A DNA stretch of 64,000 bases from Distichodus sexfasciatus (Eukaryota > Chordata > Actinopteri > Characiformes > Distichodontidae), in contig JAVGVS010000003.1 in the NCBI GenBank assembly GCA_032718565.1, positions 1,506,555 through 1,570,554 on the forward strand, written 5' to 3'. How positions within the stretch are numbered: the first letter of the stretch is position 1; each line of letters begins with the position of its first letter. Below are positions 23,461 through 37,549 of the stretch, piece after piece. A program made the translations under genes and the position numbers. Under the pieces are notes generated by a model. That model had not been told where the DNA came from. It saw nothing but the letters and a program-made list of their open reading frames with translations, and made no database searches.

Positions 23461-26104
23461 TTTTGTTTTAAACATTCTAGGGGGCTATTTATTTTTCCAT
23501 CCTTTCCTTCCTCGCATTATATATATAATGTATATATTACTGTATATATACAGGGCTGAAGAATTAATCAGAAATTAATCTAAACTGACATTCAGAAAAA
23601 CTTTTCCCAGTGTGTTTTCATGTACTGGTCTTTTAGGAAACATACTCCCATGTGTGTTGTCACATGACTCTGCCCTATCTATCTATCTATCTATCGTTCT
23701 ATCGTTCTATCGTTCTATCGTTCTATCTATCGTTCTATCTAACTATCGTTCGTTCTATCTATCTATCGTTCTATCGTTCGTTCTATCGTTCGTTCTATCT
23801 ATCTATCTATCGTTCTATCTATCGTTCTATCGTTCGTTCTATCGTTCGTTCTATCTATCGTTCTATCTATCGTTCTATCGTTCTATCTATCTATCTATCG
23901 TTCTGTCTATCGTTCTATCTATCGTTCTATCTATCGTTCTATCGTTCTATCGTGACTGCAGAAGAGGGCAATCTCTCTCTCTCTCCACTTCTTATTCCTT
24001 TTGTTTTAAACATTCTAGGAGGGCAATTTACTTTTCCCCTCCTTTCCTTGAGTTATAGGAGGGTTTGAGTCTATTAGTAATTGCGAATTCCACCCTCCTT
24101 TCCCACTTTTGGGGGGCTAATTAAGGAGACGGAGGCTGAGAGGGTTCGACTCCCCCGAGTCCGGCCTCGGCATGAGAAAGGTAATTTGTCTGTCCCGAAC
24201 AAAGAGATTAGGGAGAAGCTGGGAAGCTCACTTAATAAATGAGCATCAAATGTGGTGAGCGGACAACGCCAATTATGCGGCCGTGAAATCGCACATAATA
24301 CAAACAATGCCGGCCAGACGGGGGCTCGTATTCCAGCTGGGGGGTAAAGCGATCTGCCTCTCTTTCGCCCACACAAAAAACGTCTCAACATGTGCAGATT
24401 TCACGTCATGCTTTTGCTCGTTTCTGCCCTTTGCTGGAGAAGGAGGAAGAGAAGAAGTTGTTCCAGTGCATTACGCTGCAGGTTTGTAATTAAGATTGTA
24501 GCTTGACAGTTTAAAAAAAAGAGTTTGCTTTATTCAAATGTTTCCGCTAAAGACAATTTTAGTTACTTATTTCAATCTAAAAGCAATACGTTGAAATAGG
24601 AACGAACATGAAAGTGTCCAGTGGCGCTTTTCGTAACTTAACAACTATGAGCACTGAGAGAAAGCACTGAGAAAGCTATGGAAGTGAGGTTTTGAGCGCA
24701 CTCAGTGGAACAAATATGTTTAGTGGACACGGGCCCTAACAGTTAAGGAGTTGGCCCATGATCGGAAGGACACCAGTTCAAGATCCGGACCAGGAAAGGT
24801 GAAGCAAGGTACCATCCCCCAAGCACTGCTTCCCAGGTGCTGCCAAAAAAGCTGCTCCTTCATGGATGGTTCAAAAGCAGAGGCCACGTGTTGTTGCAGT
24901 GTACTGTGTGCTGTGCTGTGCTCTGTTCACTCCCTTATAAACACATAAATAAAATAAAACAGTGAACATTTTTAATACAGAGTACTGTTGAAGAGTCTTG
25001 AGCCCCATCATTTCTTCATATTTTACCTGCAAACAGTCAGAGATGCTACATAAATCACTGTACATGTCAGAGGTCTAGCGGTAAGGACACTTGCCTATTG
25101 ACCAAGAGGTCGTGGGTTCGAATCTTACCTCTGGCACTACCGTCATTGAGTACGACCCTTTTTGCAGCTTACTGTATAAAAAATAAATAAACTGTCTCAT
25201 AACCATATCTCGACGCTGTCTAGGAGGCGCTACAGGGCAAGGTTTAACACACATTGCGCAAGCCTGATTTTATTTTATATCGAGAGCTCTCGAAAGCATC
25301 ACTCATTTCACTCGTCTACCCGAGTCACTTCCCTCTCTTCCCTCCTTCCTCTTCCGAGTGGGAGAGACGTCTTGTGTATTTAAGAATTCTCTCCCCGCTA
25401 TAATTAAAGCAGCGAGGCCAATATTCAGATTGCATTTTAGCATTAATAATTCAGCTGTTTTCACTACAATTGATGTCGGAGCATAAATAAACAATGAGGC
25501 CTCATATTTACCACGCCAGCCGTCGGGCGGGAGTTGGGAACGAGGGCGGGAGGGATGGATGGAGCAATGGAGGGAATGAGGGAGGGACAGAAGGCTTAAA
25601 CAGACATTTAAAATTAAGCTTGATAATGCAAAGGCTTTCAATTTGAAAGGCGAGTGCCTCTTAGTGCTGATTTGTAAAAGTGACGAGGCCTTAAAAGGCT
25701 TCTGACGGAATACTGAGCTTAATGGCATACTCTCCTCCTCCATTTCTCTCTCTCTCTCTCTCTCTCCACTCTTCTCTCTCCTTTCCTCTAAAACTTTCCC
25801 CCACTCTCTCTCCATTTTCTCAGCCTCTTCACTTGTTTTTTTCCCGCGTTGCTCTGGTTCCTGTTACATTCTCGTGTTCTCAGTTCTCTGACTCTTTTCA
25901 CCTCTACTCTCTCTCTTTCTACCTCTTCTCTCGTTTTTCTCCTGTCCATTTCTCTCTTTTATTCTCTTCTCCTCTCGCCATCCTTTACATCCCTCCTTCT
26001 CATTCTTCCCACATTTCATCTTTCACTCCTCTTCCCTTACCTCTTCGCTTGCCTTTACGTGAAATACACGTGAGCTCATTATCAGACTCTGCCTCTCTTC
26101 TCAG

Positions 26105-26142
<38 letters not shown>

Positions 26143-29100
26143 TAACTAGAACCACAGTAACAAAAATGAAACTTTCTGCTCTTTTAGTTTTCTTAAATTT
26201 GTTCTCACACAAACTATATCTATAACTATAGCTAACACACTGCACTTTATACTGGATATAGTTACAAGGGGTGTGGCGAGACAGCTGACGAGACGAGAAG
26301 ATACACGAGAAGAGGTTCATGAAAATGAAAATGCGGCAAAAGAGTGGATTTAGTGGATCAACTGACCGGACTCTCTCTTGTATGATTCCTCATGCATCTC
26401 TTCACACCATTACTGTGCATGAGGAAGTATGAATCACCTAATTAATCATCAGATGGTACATTATAAAATCAACATGTTCATTAAAACGTTAGAGGTGTAA
26501 TCCCTGCAAAATGAAAAGATTAACAGATACAAATAGACTAGGATACTGGCTGAAAAAAAAAAAATCACACCCAAAATCTTCAAATAACCCACACCTAATC
26601 CTCTTGTTGCTTCTTTTGGCATTGTACTCGGAAACTGTGTTGGTATTTGCTACATGGACCTGGAGCCGTATTAGAGACTTGATTGGGGACCAAATCTGCT
26701 TTCTCCAAGCCTGTCATTGGCTGTTTTTGGAGGCATTTATAACACGTACCAAGTGGAGCGAGTGTGAAGGCTCACGAAAGTTCCACTGCATGGTCAGAAT
26801 TTTGGCAAAAAAGATAACGCCGTACTATTTCGTGAGACAGCTACTCATCTCAACACGTTTTAATATTGTGTGATCTTGTCACACCCCTAAAAGTTACTGT
26901 TCTGTATAGACCTCTGTTTACCTTTCCATATATTTATATTCTCATTGTTTGCTCTTGTCAAGTTTCTTCAATGTTAATTCATTTTTTTTCTATTTTTATT
27001 TTTATCTTTGGAGCGATCAAGGTACATTTCACTACATGAAACTTGTACTTGTATGATAGAGTATGATATTTGTTCTCAAAAATAGTCTATGTGGAAAACA
27101 CACACAAACACACTCTTTATGGATATTACCATTATGGGGCCTGAGATTTTAAAGGGAGAAGTTCAGCTTGAATAAAACCACTGAATTTTGTGTCCCTATA
27201 ATGACACATGTCCCCACTTTATCTATGTGCAGTCAGGGCAAGGTCCCCATTATGGGGTTAGGAAAACACATACGCACTTTTAAGGATATGATGGGGACTT
27301 TCTAGATTTTAAAAGGGACGGTTTAGCTTGATGGAAAAGCTATGTTGCAGTGATTAACTTTAGGGGGACACAGGTCCCCACATTGTTGGTGTGCAATCAG
27401 GTCCAAGTCCCCACATTGGGAGGTTTACAAACACAGAGACAAACACACACGCAATCTGAGCTGTGCTATCTACATGTCAATACTCATTAAGCGCCACTAA
27501 GCCATTATTTTCAGAGTTGATACAGTCAAAAGAGTTGCTATGCAGCGGCGGTCACGAAAACCCCATTGTAATCAGGCTATGCCATTATAACTAGACACAT
27601 ACGAGAAGTTTAAATCCCAGCCACATGAAACTCAACCCTGGTTTTGTAATACCTTTATAAAAAAAGAAAAAAAGCAATTAATACATTTTGACCATGAGGC
27701 AATAAGTCAGGATCTGCTGATTGGCGACAAGCGACACTAAAAATTCCAACCCGTGTCATCAGAAATGACGGGAAAATCCATTCGCCGTGCGAAATTAAAC
27801 ATTTTTTTTTCCTTTGGTCAATAAGATTTAATATCTATCGCGGCAGTTGCGGCGAGGCGTAAATGAATCAATGTCATCAATACGTAATCAGTATGAAATA
27901 GGAAAGTGGTAGGATTGTGTTGGGGATGAAGTCGGGATGAAATACACTGTAAACCCTGATAAGTTAGTTCAATTCAAACTGCTCGAGAAAAATCTCAAAT
28001 CAATTAAGTTTATCAACTTAAACATGAGCTTAAAAACTTATTTGAAACGAGTGTAAGAAAGCCAAGTATTCATTGTTAAGGTAACTTAAAATTCAGTTTA
28101 AGTCATTTGAAGCAGTTTGCACTCATACTGTAAGTACTGTAAGTATTTTAGTAAGTGATTATTTGTCATTCTAAACATAGCATAGCACACAGCCAAATGT
28201 GACCTCTGTATCTAACCCCTCCATGAAGGAGCACCCAGAGGGCAGTGCTTGGGGATGGTACTTTGATCATGAGTACCTCAGTGGTACTTTTACCAACCCG
28301 GAACTTGAACCGGCGACCTTCCAAATATGGGGCCAGCTCCCTAACCGTTACAACATCAACCGTTGTTTAAAAAGAGAGTGAGTGCAACTTATTTGTATTA
28401 CATCACATCTACTTGAAACCATGCAAAATTCTAATCAATGCATCACACACTCATTTCATCACAGCAAACTCTAGGCAGCTGGAAGATGTAGTCGGAGGAT
28501 GGAAATCACCATGGCCAAGACAGAAACAAGTCGAAAGTCGAAATGGACAGAATTGACATATTTGGGTGTAATTTATGCAGAACGAAAATCAAAACACTAT
28601 CTACAAAAGTCACTAATCTTACTAATAATATTACTTTTAACATCATATTACACAAATTTTTAATTAGTTTTATGTTAAATGTTAAGTATTACTGGATGAA
28701 ATGGCTCTCTGAAATTTCTCTATAGCTTGTAGTGTAGTTAACTATTATTTTAGTGCAGAAGCTTGGCATTAAACTGTCTTTTGTTCTGCTTTGTACTGTG
28801 TATTCTCTTTTTATACTGTTCCTATACAGTCTTAAATGGCTGCTACATACATCATCACACTGCACTTGCCACTTTAAACTCTTGTCCTTTCTACTGTTTT
28901 ACAATGCACACAGTTCATATTGTTTGTCGACTACTGACTGTCTTTTTCTGTAACTGAAGTTGTCTTGCACTACAATTTTTGGCTTGGTGTTTTGTCTTTT
29001 TATCTTAGTATTGGCTTATTGGTCTTAGTATTTATTGTCTTTTTATAGTATTTTTATCTGCTATTTATTCTGCACTTTACATCTTTTCTTGTGATGTTAA

Positions 29101-32100
29101 ATGTCACATCGTTTTTGCTCTGGAGAACTATTTCTGTAGACAACAAATTTGAAACTTGAATCTTTAAGAGTAGCTTCCCCAATACTGGAGATTTATACCA
29201 TAAACAGTCCTTTTCCTCCTCCTCCTCCTTCTTCTTTTTCCTTTCGCTTAACCAACGCGGATTCTGGGTTTTCTCTGGTTTTACGGAGCTGACATTAATT
29301 GTGACAAATTAGCTTTCAGCAAGACTGAATTGCTCTTGTCTCGCAGGCCTGACCTTGGGCCTGAGGGCTTTCTGCCGATCGAGTTAAAGTGCTTTTAGAT
29401 CCGCTGTCATTTTTCCCCCCTTTAAAAAGCAATCGGGGCGGCCGTCACGCTTCCCGCGTCGCTCCGCACTCCATAACGCCCAGACGTTTAGTTACTTAGT
29501 GACTGTAGATAAATATTAATGCTAAGAGAGGGCGGCTCGCGCACAAACAGCAGGGGGATGATGGGACGGAGGGAGACGAGATGGTGCAGAGTCACCAGCC
29601 TGATGTGGATCTACGACATAGGCGTGTGGGTGTATGTGTGTGCTTGTTGTGTTTCTGTCCTAGACTTATTCTGACGACAAAATGCAGACTGCGGATAGAT
29701 TTACGTCTGGGGCTAGATATAGTGTCGCTGTTTGGTTTTTGATCAGGTTTTTTCGTGTTCCTGTAAAATATAGTGATTGGCCAAAACATTAAGACCACTT
29801 ACAGGTGAAGCGAAAAACACTGATCAAGACATAGACTTACAGTGGTTAGCCTCACATATACAAAAACCTGAACAACCACCAAACAATAATATATATACAC
29901 AGGCGTAACGGTAAGGGAGTTAGCCAAGTGATCGGAGGGTCGCCGGTTCTAATCCCAAACCAGTAGACGTACCACTGAGGTACTCATGAGCAAGGTACTG
30001 TCCCAAAGCACTTCTCCCTGAACGCTGCCAAAAAAGCTTCCAGCATTTCACTGTGGTGCACTGTGTGCTGTGTTGTGGTGTGTTCACAATGACAATCACT
30101 CACTTTCACTAAATAAGCGTTAACAAAATAATCCAAATAGCTAAATAATTGCAGCTTTAAAAAGTTTTTTAAAAATTAGATTAAAAAGTTCTAGCTTGAA
30201 TAGTTGAGCATATTTAATGTACAAACTTTGAGGGCAAAAGCCAAAAATGAAATATTTGACACAAAATGTTTAATTAATTAATGAATGAATAATGTCATAT
30301 TGTCCAGCCCAAGGTACAGTCATCAATATTTCCATGAAATGCCCCAAAGTGGGCTAGTTGGTAGCGTAACGGTTAGGGAGATGGCCCTGTGATCGGCAGG
30401 TTGCCAGTTCAAGTCTCGGATCGGAAACGGTGTCACTGAGGTACTCATGAGTAAGGTGTTTCTAAGGTGCTGAAATTTATGAAGTGGCATATAAGTGGCA
30501 TCTACTGTGTAAACGTGGCACATGCTCATTGTATCACAGCGTATTCTTGGCAGCTTGGGGAAGGAGTCAGCCAACATGGGCAAGATGGAAGCAAGAATCT
30601 GCGGCTGTGAAACAGGTTCAATGTATTTTTCTCTGTAGTTTGTAGTGTAGCTTAATACTGTATTAAAACAGCAGCTTGGCCATAGCTTCGAAACGTTTAC
30701 TCAGAAGTAGCTTGTATCTGGACAAGCTACTGTATAAAAGAAGATTCTACAAGTAAATGCGTGTATTAATGTATGTGCGTGTGTGTGTGTGTGTGTGTGT
30801 GTATGCTCACCTTCTGGTCAGGCAGTAGTGGGTTCGTCTGCAGTGAACTTAAGTGTCCGTTGATGAGCGCTGTGGGTCTGTCGTGTTCGCAGAACAAGCT
30901 GCCATTGATGTAGTGGAAGCGGTCACCAGGGACCAGCCGGTTCCGGCAAGTAGAACACGTGAAACACTGCAGGGGAAAAGACTCCATTACCCACAATCCC
31001 TATTACTCTCTCCTACACACGCACACACAGCATTTACGGCATTTAGCAAATGCTTATCCAGAGCAACTTCTATTCCCTAATTACAAATGACATCTCTTTA
31101 AAGCAACTTGGGGTTAAGAGTCTTACTCAGGCACCCAGTGATGGTAGTGCTGGAGGTAGAACCCATGACCTCTTGGTCAAGAGGTGAGTATCCTAACCAC
31201 TAGCCCACCATTAACGCACAACACTCTTGAGTGTAAAGCACTCTGAGTTTGAGAAAAATGCTATATAAGTGTAAAAATTATAGTACTCTCAGTCTGCACA
31301 ACAGCAGTTAAACATGGTAGAAACTAGTGCTGGGACTCAAGTTTAAAATACTTTTTTTTACTTGTTAAAAACAAATAAATGTGTGGTACTAGAATAAAGA
31401 AATGCATGTTAAGGATTGATATAAAAACCAGCTTAATATTTAACTAGCCATTGCTATTACATTCATAATCAACTTGATCACACTTGAACTGGTCCTCAAA
31501 TAGAGAGTAAATAGAGTAAATACAAAAATCTCAAAACTGTCCTGTCTTTTGGGAGACAATCTGGTCCTTATCAATATCTTTAAAGCTGTTTGCTGAGTGT
31601 TTATCTATTGATAACTTTTTAAATCAAGTAATATTCCACTGTATTCTACATTAGAAGTATTCGTCCACATTCTGGTTAAAATAAATCAAACTAAAATAAA
31701 ACAATACAGTTACACAAAGCCAATGATAACCGAGATGCATATAGCTTACATTAATATATATGTATATATTCTTATACATATACAAATCTGTGTGTTTTTT
31801 TTCTACATAAAATGAAAATGTAGATTTTGCTGAGAGGTCGCTCACCTTGAGATGGTAGACGTTGCCCTGTGCTCTCATGACCAGCTCGCTGGCTGGAATG
31901 GACTGACCACAAGCACTGCACGCACCACTGTTCCCAAATAACCTGCCAAGACACACACACACGCTCAGTTAGCAAATTGCCAGGTAGAGGCAGCCAAAAT
32001 TCGGGTATTAACTGCAACAAAAAAAGCAGTGCAAATTTGACCATAAATTTGGCAAGTGCTGACAGATTTTCTATTCTTTTCCACTAATGCTTTTATAATA

Positions 32101-33476
32101 AAAACTGATTATTATATTGCTCACCAAATATGAAATCTGTAGCTGCAATGTCTTTTCAAATTACACTTATCATAAACAGGGATATATTCATATTAACTGC
32201 ATGTTCACATGTTTAAGGTGAGGTGGATAACAGAACAACCATTTGGTTATGAATTTAATTCTAACAGTCAAAGAAAAAGTCAGTCAATATTTGACAAAGT
32301 TATGGGCGAAGGTACAGAGGTCCCTTTTTTGACACAGTGTAAACATTAAATATTCTACTAAGCGAGAGAGGATTCATTAAACATAAACTGGACCATAATT
32401 AGATGAGTTTCTGATTAATTTTTCCTTTTTACCCGCCAAACACATCAACGACATAAAAACTTAAGTCCACATAAGAGGGAATTACAAGGTAATCGTATGA
32501 AATATTAACATAAAACAGTAAAGTGGATCCGATTACATGAGCGGTATCACCACAGTCATGCCGTGTGATCCTCTTGAAAATATACAGACATTTGTTGTGT
32601 GAATTCCATCCCGGGTCAAAGTTGTGTAGCGTGTAGTCACACTTGTGTATGGCTCTGATGTGACAATGAATATGCTGATTATTTTTGTTTTGATTAAAAC
32701 TTTGGTAAGGATTTTTTGCATATCATTTGATGCTGACTGATAAAAAATATTTAAGCAATAAAGAGCACACTAACAGCTTTGGTACTGTTTGAATTAGTAA
32801 CATAGCTGGTTAGAATGCAAAATTCCAGATTGTTAGAAATTTCGAAAAAAAAAAAAAAAAGAAAAAAAAAGTGATAATATTTCCAATCATATCGCCCAGC
32901 CCTGTGTCTGAACTTTCTATGTGGAAGTTAAGATAATTTCAGAATGAAACAAACCAAAAATTGATGTGTGAAAGAACACAACACACCCTGCAAACAGCAG
33001 TCTCTTCAAATAGCACCATACAGAGAGGAAGACAGGCTTCTATATCAGTTCAATCTGTTGCTATCATCAACACACACACGCACAGGGAAAAACAAATGAC
33101 ATTTTCAATTTTTCAGATCTCGAAAAAATCTCAATGGTCGGAATAGTGGCGGGCCATGTGATAGATGTTCTGTCTCGTCCACCAAATGCCGGCGTTTCGT
33201 TATTGGGCTTAGGTATTAGCTTTGGGGCCCATTTGTTTTTGCTACCTAATAATAACCTGGAACATAAGCAATCAGGACATAAGAGGATTTGATTGTACGT
33301 GGAGGCGGAGACACAGCGCTTTAGCCATTAGCCCTTCCTTCGTTGGCTGGCTTTCTGGCGTTTTTCCATTAGGAGGCCCGGCCCTGATATATAATGTGCA
33401 TGGGTTAACCTTTTCAATCATGGTGTCAACACTTGAGATGCTCATCTCTTTCGTCTCGAACCCTCCTCCTTTTCTT

Positions 33477-33510
<34 letters not shown>

Positions 33511-36500
33511 TCTCTCTCTCACTCTGCCTCTTGATAATGAAATGCTTGCTCCTGCCTTCCTTTCTATCTGCTTTCTGAGTCCACAATTTAGATTACTTCA
33601 TCTCGCGCCGAGCAACATACTGAATGAAATTTCGATTTGAGCAGAAAGTAATTTACCGGGATCTGGAGCCATTTGTCATCATATCTCACCGGGTGTTTGC
33701 TCTCTCCCTGCACTTTTCCTATGCAATCAAATAAGACCACAGCATCTGACAAGCTTTGAAGGGGGAGAGAGAGAGAGAGAGAGGGGAAGAAAGATGGAGG
33801 AGAGAGAGAGAGAGAGAAGAAAAAAAAAGAGAAACCCAGGGACTGAAAAAAAAAAAGAGAGGCGAAAAGGGAAGAAAAGAGATCACATTCCGCAGCGTCG
33901 AGGAGCTAATGAGAACTACGAAGGACGTAATAAAACATTTTGCCCAATCGTTTTTTTGTAATCCGAGAGGTCGATGATTTCATTCCTCATAATGAAAATG
34001 TGCTTGCTGCTAATTTAATTTCTGCTACGAGACGTGCAATATTCCGATATCCCGACTCATCTAGTCGGAAACAATGCTTCCAGATTGGGCGTTTTGAGGT
34101 GGGGGTGTAACGATACATCGATCTACACCGATACATCAGTTCAATGATCTATGAGGCCGTAGCATCAATCCAAAATGAAAATGTCAACCAGACATCATAA
34201 ATATTGAAATGTCACTTTACATTGAAAAGGAGGTTGCTCAGGTAAGACATTTAAATAGTATAACATTATACAGCTGCAAAGTTGAAGAATACCCAATAAA
34301 CTTATGTTTTGCACAAATATAATTTGCGTAAGACTTCACACTTTTTACCCAAGAACAAATCTCAAGTAGTAAAATATTTGTCAATGTCAGAATCTTTGTG
34401 AAAACTGTGTAAACTGGGTTTTAAAAACAAATTTCTTGTTAAAAATGGTTGAATAATGAAGCCTATTGTTTTATTTAAATGTCTGCTGGAGCTCAGGAAT
34501 TAAAATGTAAAATGCTATGTAGGTTGCGTTTTGTGATTTGATATGAATAAAAGTGATGGTGTTTAATCAATATATAATATTGTCTCATTGGCTCATGAAC
34601 TCAATCGAATCAGAATCGTTTTGCTTCAGACTATGTGATATTAGCAGAAGTTGAATCATCCATTGAACTGATATAATATTGAATGGTGATGAAACCTGTG
34701 ATTTCTACCCCAGCCCCCAAACAAACCGCTTGTGTCAAAAATATGTGGTGCCAAGATTAGGCCGGATGTCATTTTTAGAAGCGAGGTGATCGGCAGCATT
34801 TAAGTAGATCCCCCTCTGACATTTTCACCAGCTCGACGGTTCAATCCACGAGCGTCAAGCCATCGCCGCTGCCATCGTCACGGGCCTAAAGCTAATTACT
34901 TTTGAAATTGAGTTTTGATTGAGCCTTTCCAATCGATGCTACAACAGAATTTGCTTCTCATGGGCCCTCTGGTATAAGCAGGCGGTTTTCAGTTTTTTTA
35001 AGCTTCCACACAGTGGGACAATAACAGTCTGAATCAAGGGTTATAAATCATGATACAATATTAAATCGATTCAACGGACAACACTTCAAAATTGCCCATA
35101 ATACAAAGTCTGTTATGATACAAATTTTAGTTCAATGCCGGACATATTTATTCAGTAAATTTAAATTCTATATATCTTTATTTTTTGGGTTTGGTTTCTT
35201 GTCATGTTTCTTTAACAGACTCTCCAGGATTTCACGATGTTGTGATCGCACTTATTAATGCAAATTCAGTCAATCTCCGCAAATTCATCGCAACCTTGCA
35301 ATTTTGATATTGCAATTTTTAATTACCTTATTTTACCAATCATTGTCGTTTCCTGCAAAACGTTGCGCCGTACGTCAGCGAATGGATATGATATGACGTG
35401 AATGGAAGGTACTGTGTTAAATCAGCATATGATATTGTCTCAAATCAATCATAAGCTCCTGAACTAAATCAAATCTAAATCATATCATAGCAGACTTTGT
35501 GATACAGACGCTGAATTGTCATTCATTGAATCGATTTAATTACGTATCATGATGAAACTTATGATTATCGTTACACCCCTCAGTGATGGTATAAAAGGCC
35601 CAGTTTTTAGACACTTTGTTCCTCATACTTACAGTGGTACATGATTCCTGATCTCCTCCCCACCCTTTTTTAAGTCACTCTCTTTAATTTCCCTTGTGTG
35701 GACGCCTTTTTTTTCGAGGAGACGAGGCGAGACCGTCTGCTTTCATTTTATCAGCACGCTATACATGCCGGGTTAATTATTTGACCAGGGATTGGCCGCT
35801 GATAGTGTTTGATTTAAAGGCCTGAAGGCGTTAGGTGCTCAATTAAGTTGCTATCAGTCTGCTCCCGGCCCCTAATGGTCCTCCTCCTGCATTGAACTCC
35901 AACGCCGAAGAAGAGGAAAGAGGGAAGAAGAGCCGGCCTCGGACACTATAATTAAGGCCAGGGGACTCTTTAATTGCGATGACACTGCTGCTTTTCACCT
36001 TCTTCTCTCCACATCCCTTATTTCGCGGATTCTCTCCTTTGTCGTCGTTTTTGTATTGTTTTACCCCCTCTGGGTGATTTTGGGTCTCAACGATCAATCA
36101 TACATAGTGAGAGAATCAAAATAATAATAATAAGTTAATTTTAAAATTAGAACATAAGAATAAAGAAATAAATAAAAAAGTACTAAACTGACTGAAATAG
36201 TACTGGGCGATATGACCTCAAATCTATATAACGATTATTTGATTTATTATTTATCTCGATTACAATTAATAAACATTGGACCTCATTCACAACGAACTTG
36301 TGTTCTTAAAACAAAGTTTTCACAAGGAACCTGACATTCAATAATGCTGTTGTATTAGAGATTTGTTCTTATGTAAGAATGAAATCTACAAACAACCGCA
36401 ATTTAATACACATTCTATTGGACGCATGTTTGGACAAAACATTGGCTTTTCAATACTATTAGTTTATAATATTATACTTTTTAAACGGCTTAACTTTTCT

Positions 36501-37516
36501 AAGTCATGCGACAATACACATGGTAGTGCATTTTTAAAGGAACAGTACATGGACTGGGGAAAGTATTAACATGTATTGAGAATTTCAAAAATATAAAAAA
36601 AAAACCCACATGGGCAAGTTTGCGATAATTAAAGTAACAGTATTAAAAATGTCAAAAAAAAAAAAAATTAAAATAACTTTTTCTGATTCATTTTCTAATT
36701 ATGTTTTAAGGGCACAGTACATCACACACTGGGGAAAGTGTTGCAATTTTTATAAAGAGCAGTAAGTAAATTTCAAAAATAACTGCAATAAACAACATGG
36801 ACAAGAACAGGTCGATTATCAGTTTTCAGCGAATTTGCAATTAATTGCCCAGCCCTTGATTTTTCGAAGTGAATAAAGCTACAACAGTCTTCCTTTATAA
36901 AAACATTGTTTGGGGGGGTTTGGAGCTGTCTACACTGGGTAGACAGCAGCGTCTAGTGGATTTAATTTGGACGCTGACTGTGAGGTGAATTACAACCTAG
37001 CCGAGCAATTTAGGGCCATCTGGCAAATGCCGGGCCTCTTAGGCAGAACCTTTTTGAGCGGAGTGATGTAAGGTAGTACAACAATGATTTCTGCATCACG
37101 GTCCATTATAAAAATGCCTCTCAACATTAGCAGCCAAAGCACCTTAAAAGCACCGGGTCGGATACTTAAGCCCGGCTTTGCATAATGGCCAGGCTACATT
37201 AGAGGAAGAGATGGGGAAGAGAGAAGTGGGGGAGGAGGCGGACAGAGGAAGAGATAGACAGAAAGAGAGTGAGCGAGAGATAGGAAGAGAGGGAAGAGAG
37301 GGAGGAGGAGGAGAGTAAAAACGCAGCCAAATTACACTTGGTTAATTCAGAGTAACAGATCTAGTCCCAAGTGGATTGAAGGTCTCGAATTAATTCTGTT
37401 ATGACAAATCAAGATAAACGTTTCCCCTAAATTGCTCGCCATTTAATTAATTTTTCCCGAGATCCTGCTTCTTATTTTTTTTCTCTTTTTCGCCCAGTCT
37501 AATAGTTCAACGTGGC

Positions 37517-37549
<33 letters not shown>

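Larger units (their letters stand above)
21734..30810 (-). other. lmo4: lmo4 intron 4
   Basis: 9.1-kb GT-AG intron before the Val-Cys-stop exon. It holds SINE A copies at 22.15, 24.74, 28.15, 29.90 and 30.35 kb, a palindromic MITE (22.37-22.94 kb), a compound microsatellite (23.67-23.95 kb), a hAT-like MITE (26.27-26.89 kb) and a duplicated repeat (27.1-27.45 kb). Repeat-free conserved-looking blocks lie near 22.95-23.4, 24.06-24.5, 25.3-25.7, 27.45-27.9 and 29.16-29.6 kb. 28.4-29.15 kb is AT-rich with a retroelement-tail-like end. Confidence 0.7.

Noticed and set aside
23612..24068. Two overlapping ~140-residue ORFs rich in LSFYRS
   Set aside because: Translation of the compound microsatellite; not a protein.
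25067..25135. tRNA-like sequence with a good B box
   Set aside because: It is the head of a SINE: the acceptor stem does not pair and SINE sequence continues 3'.
25303..26225. 170-residue minus and 167-residue plus ORFs
   Set aside because: They lie over CT/GA tracts and a candidate enhancer with no domain or splice context.
26511..26873. 120-residue ORF with a Leu-rich run
   Set aside because: It lies wholly inside a hAT-like MITE, has no transposase motif and no homologous reading frame.
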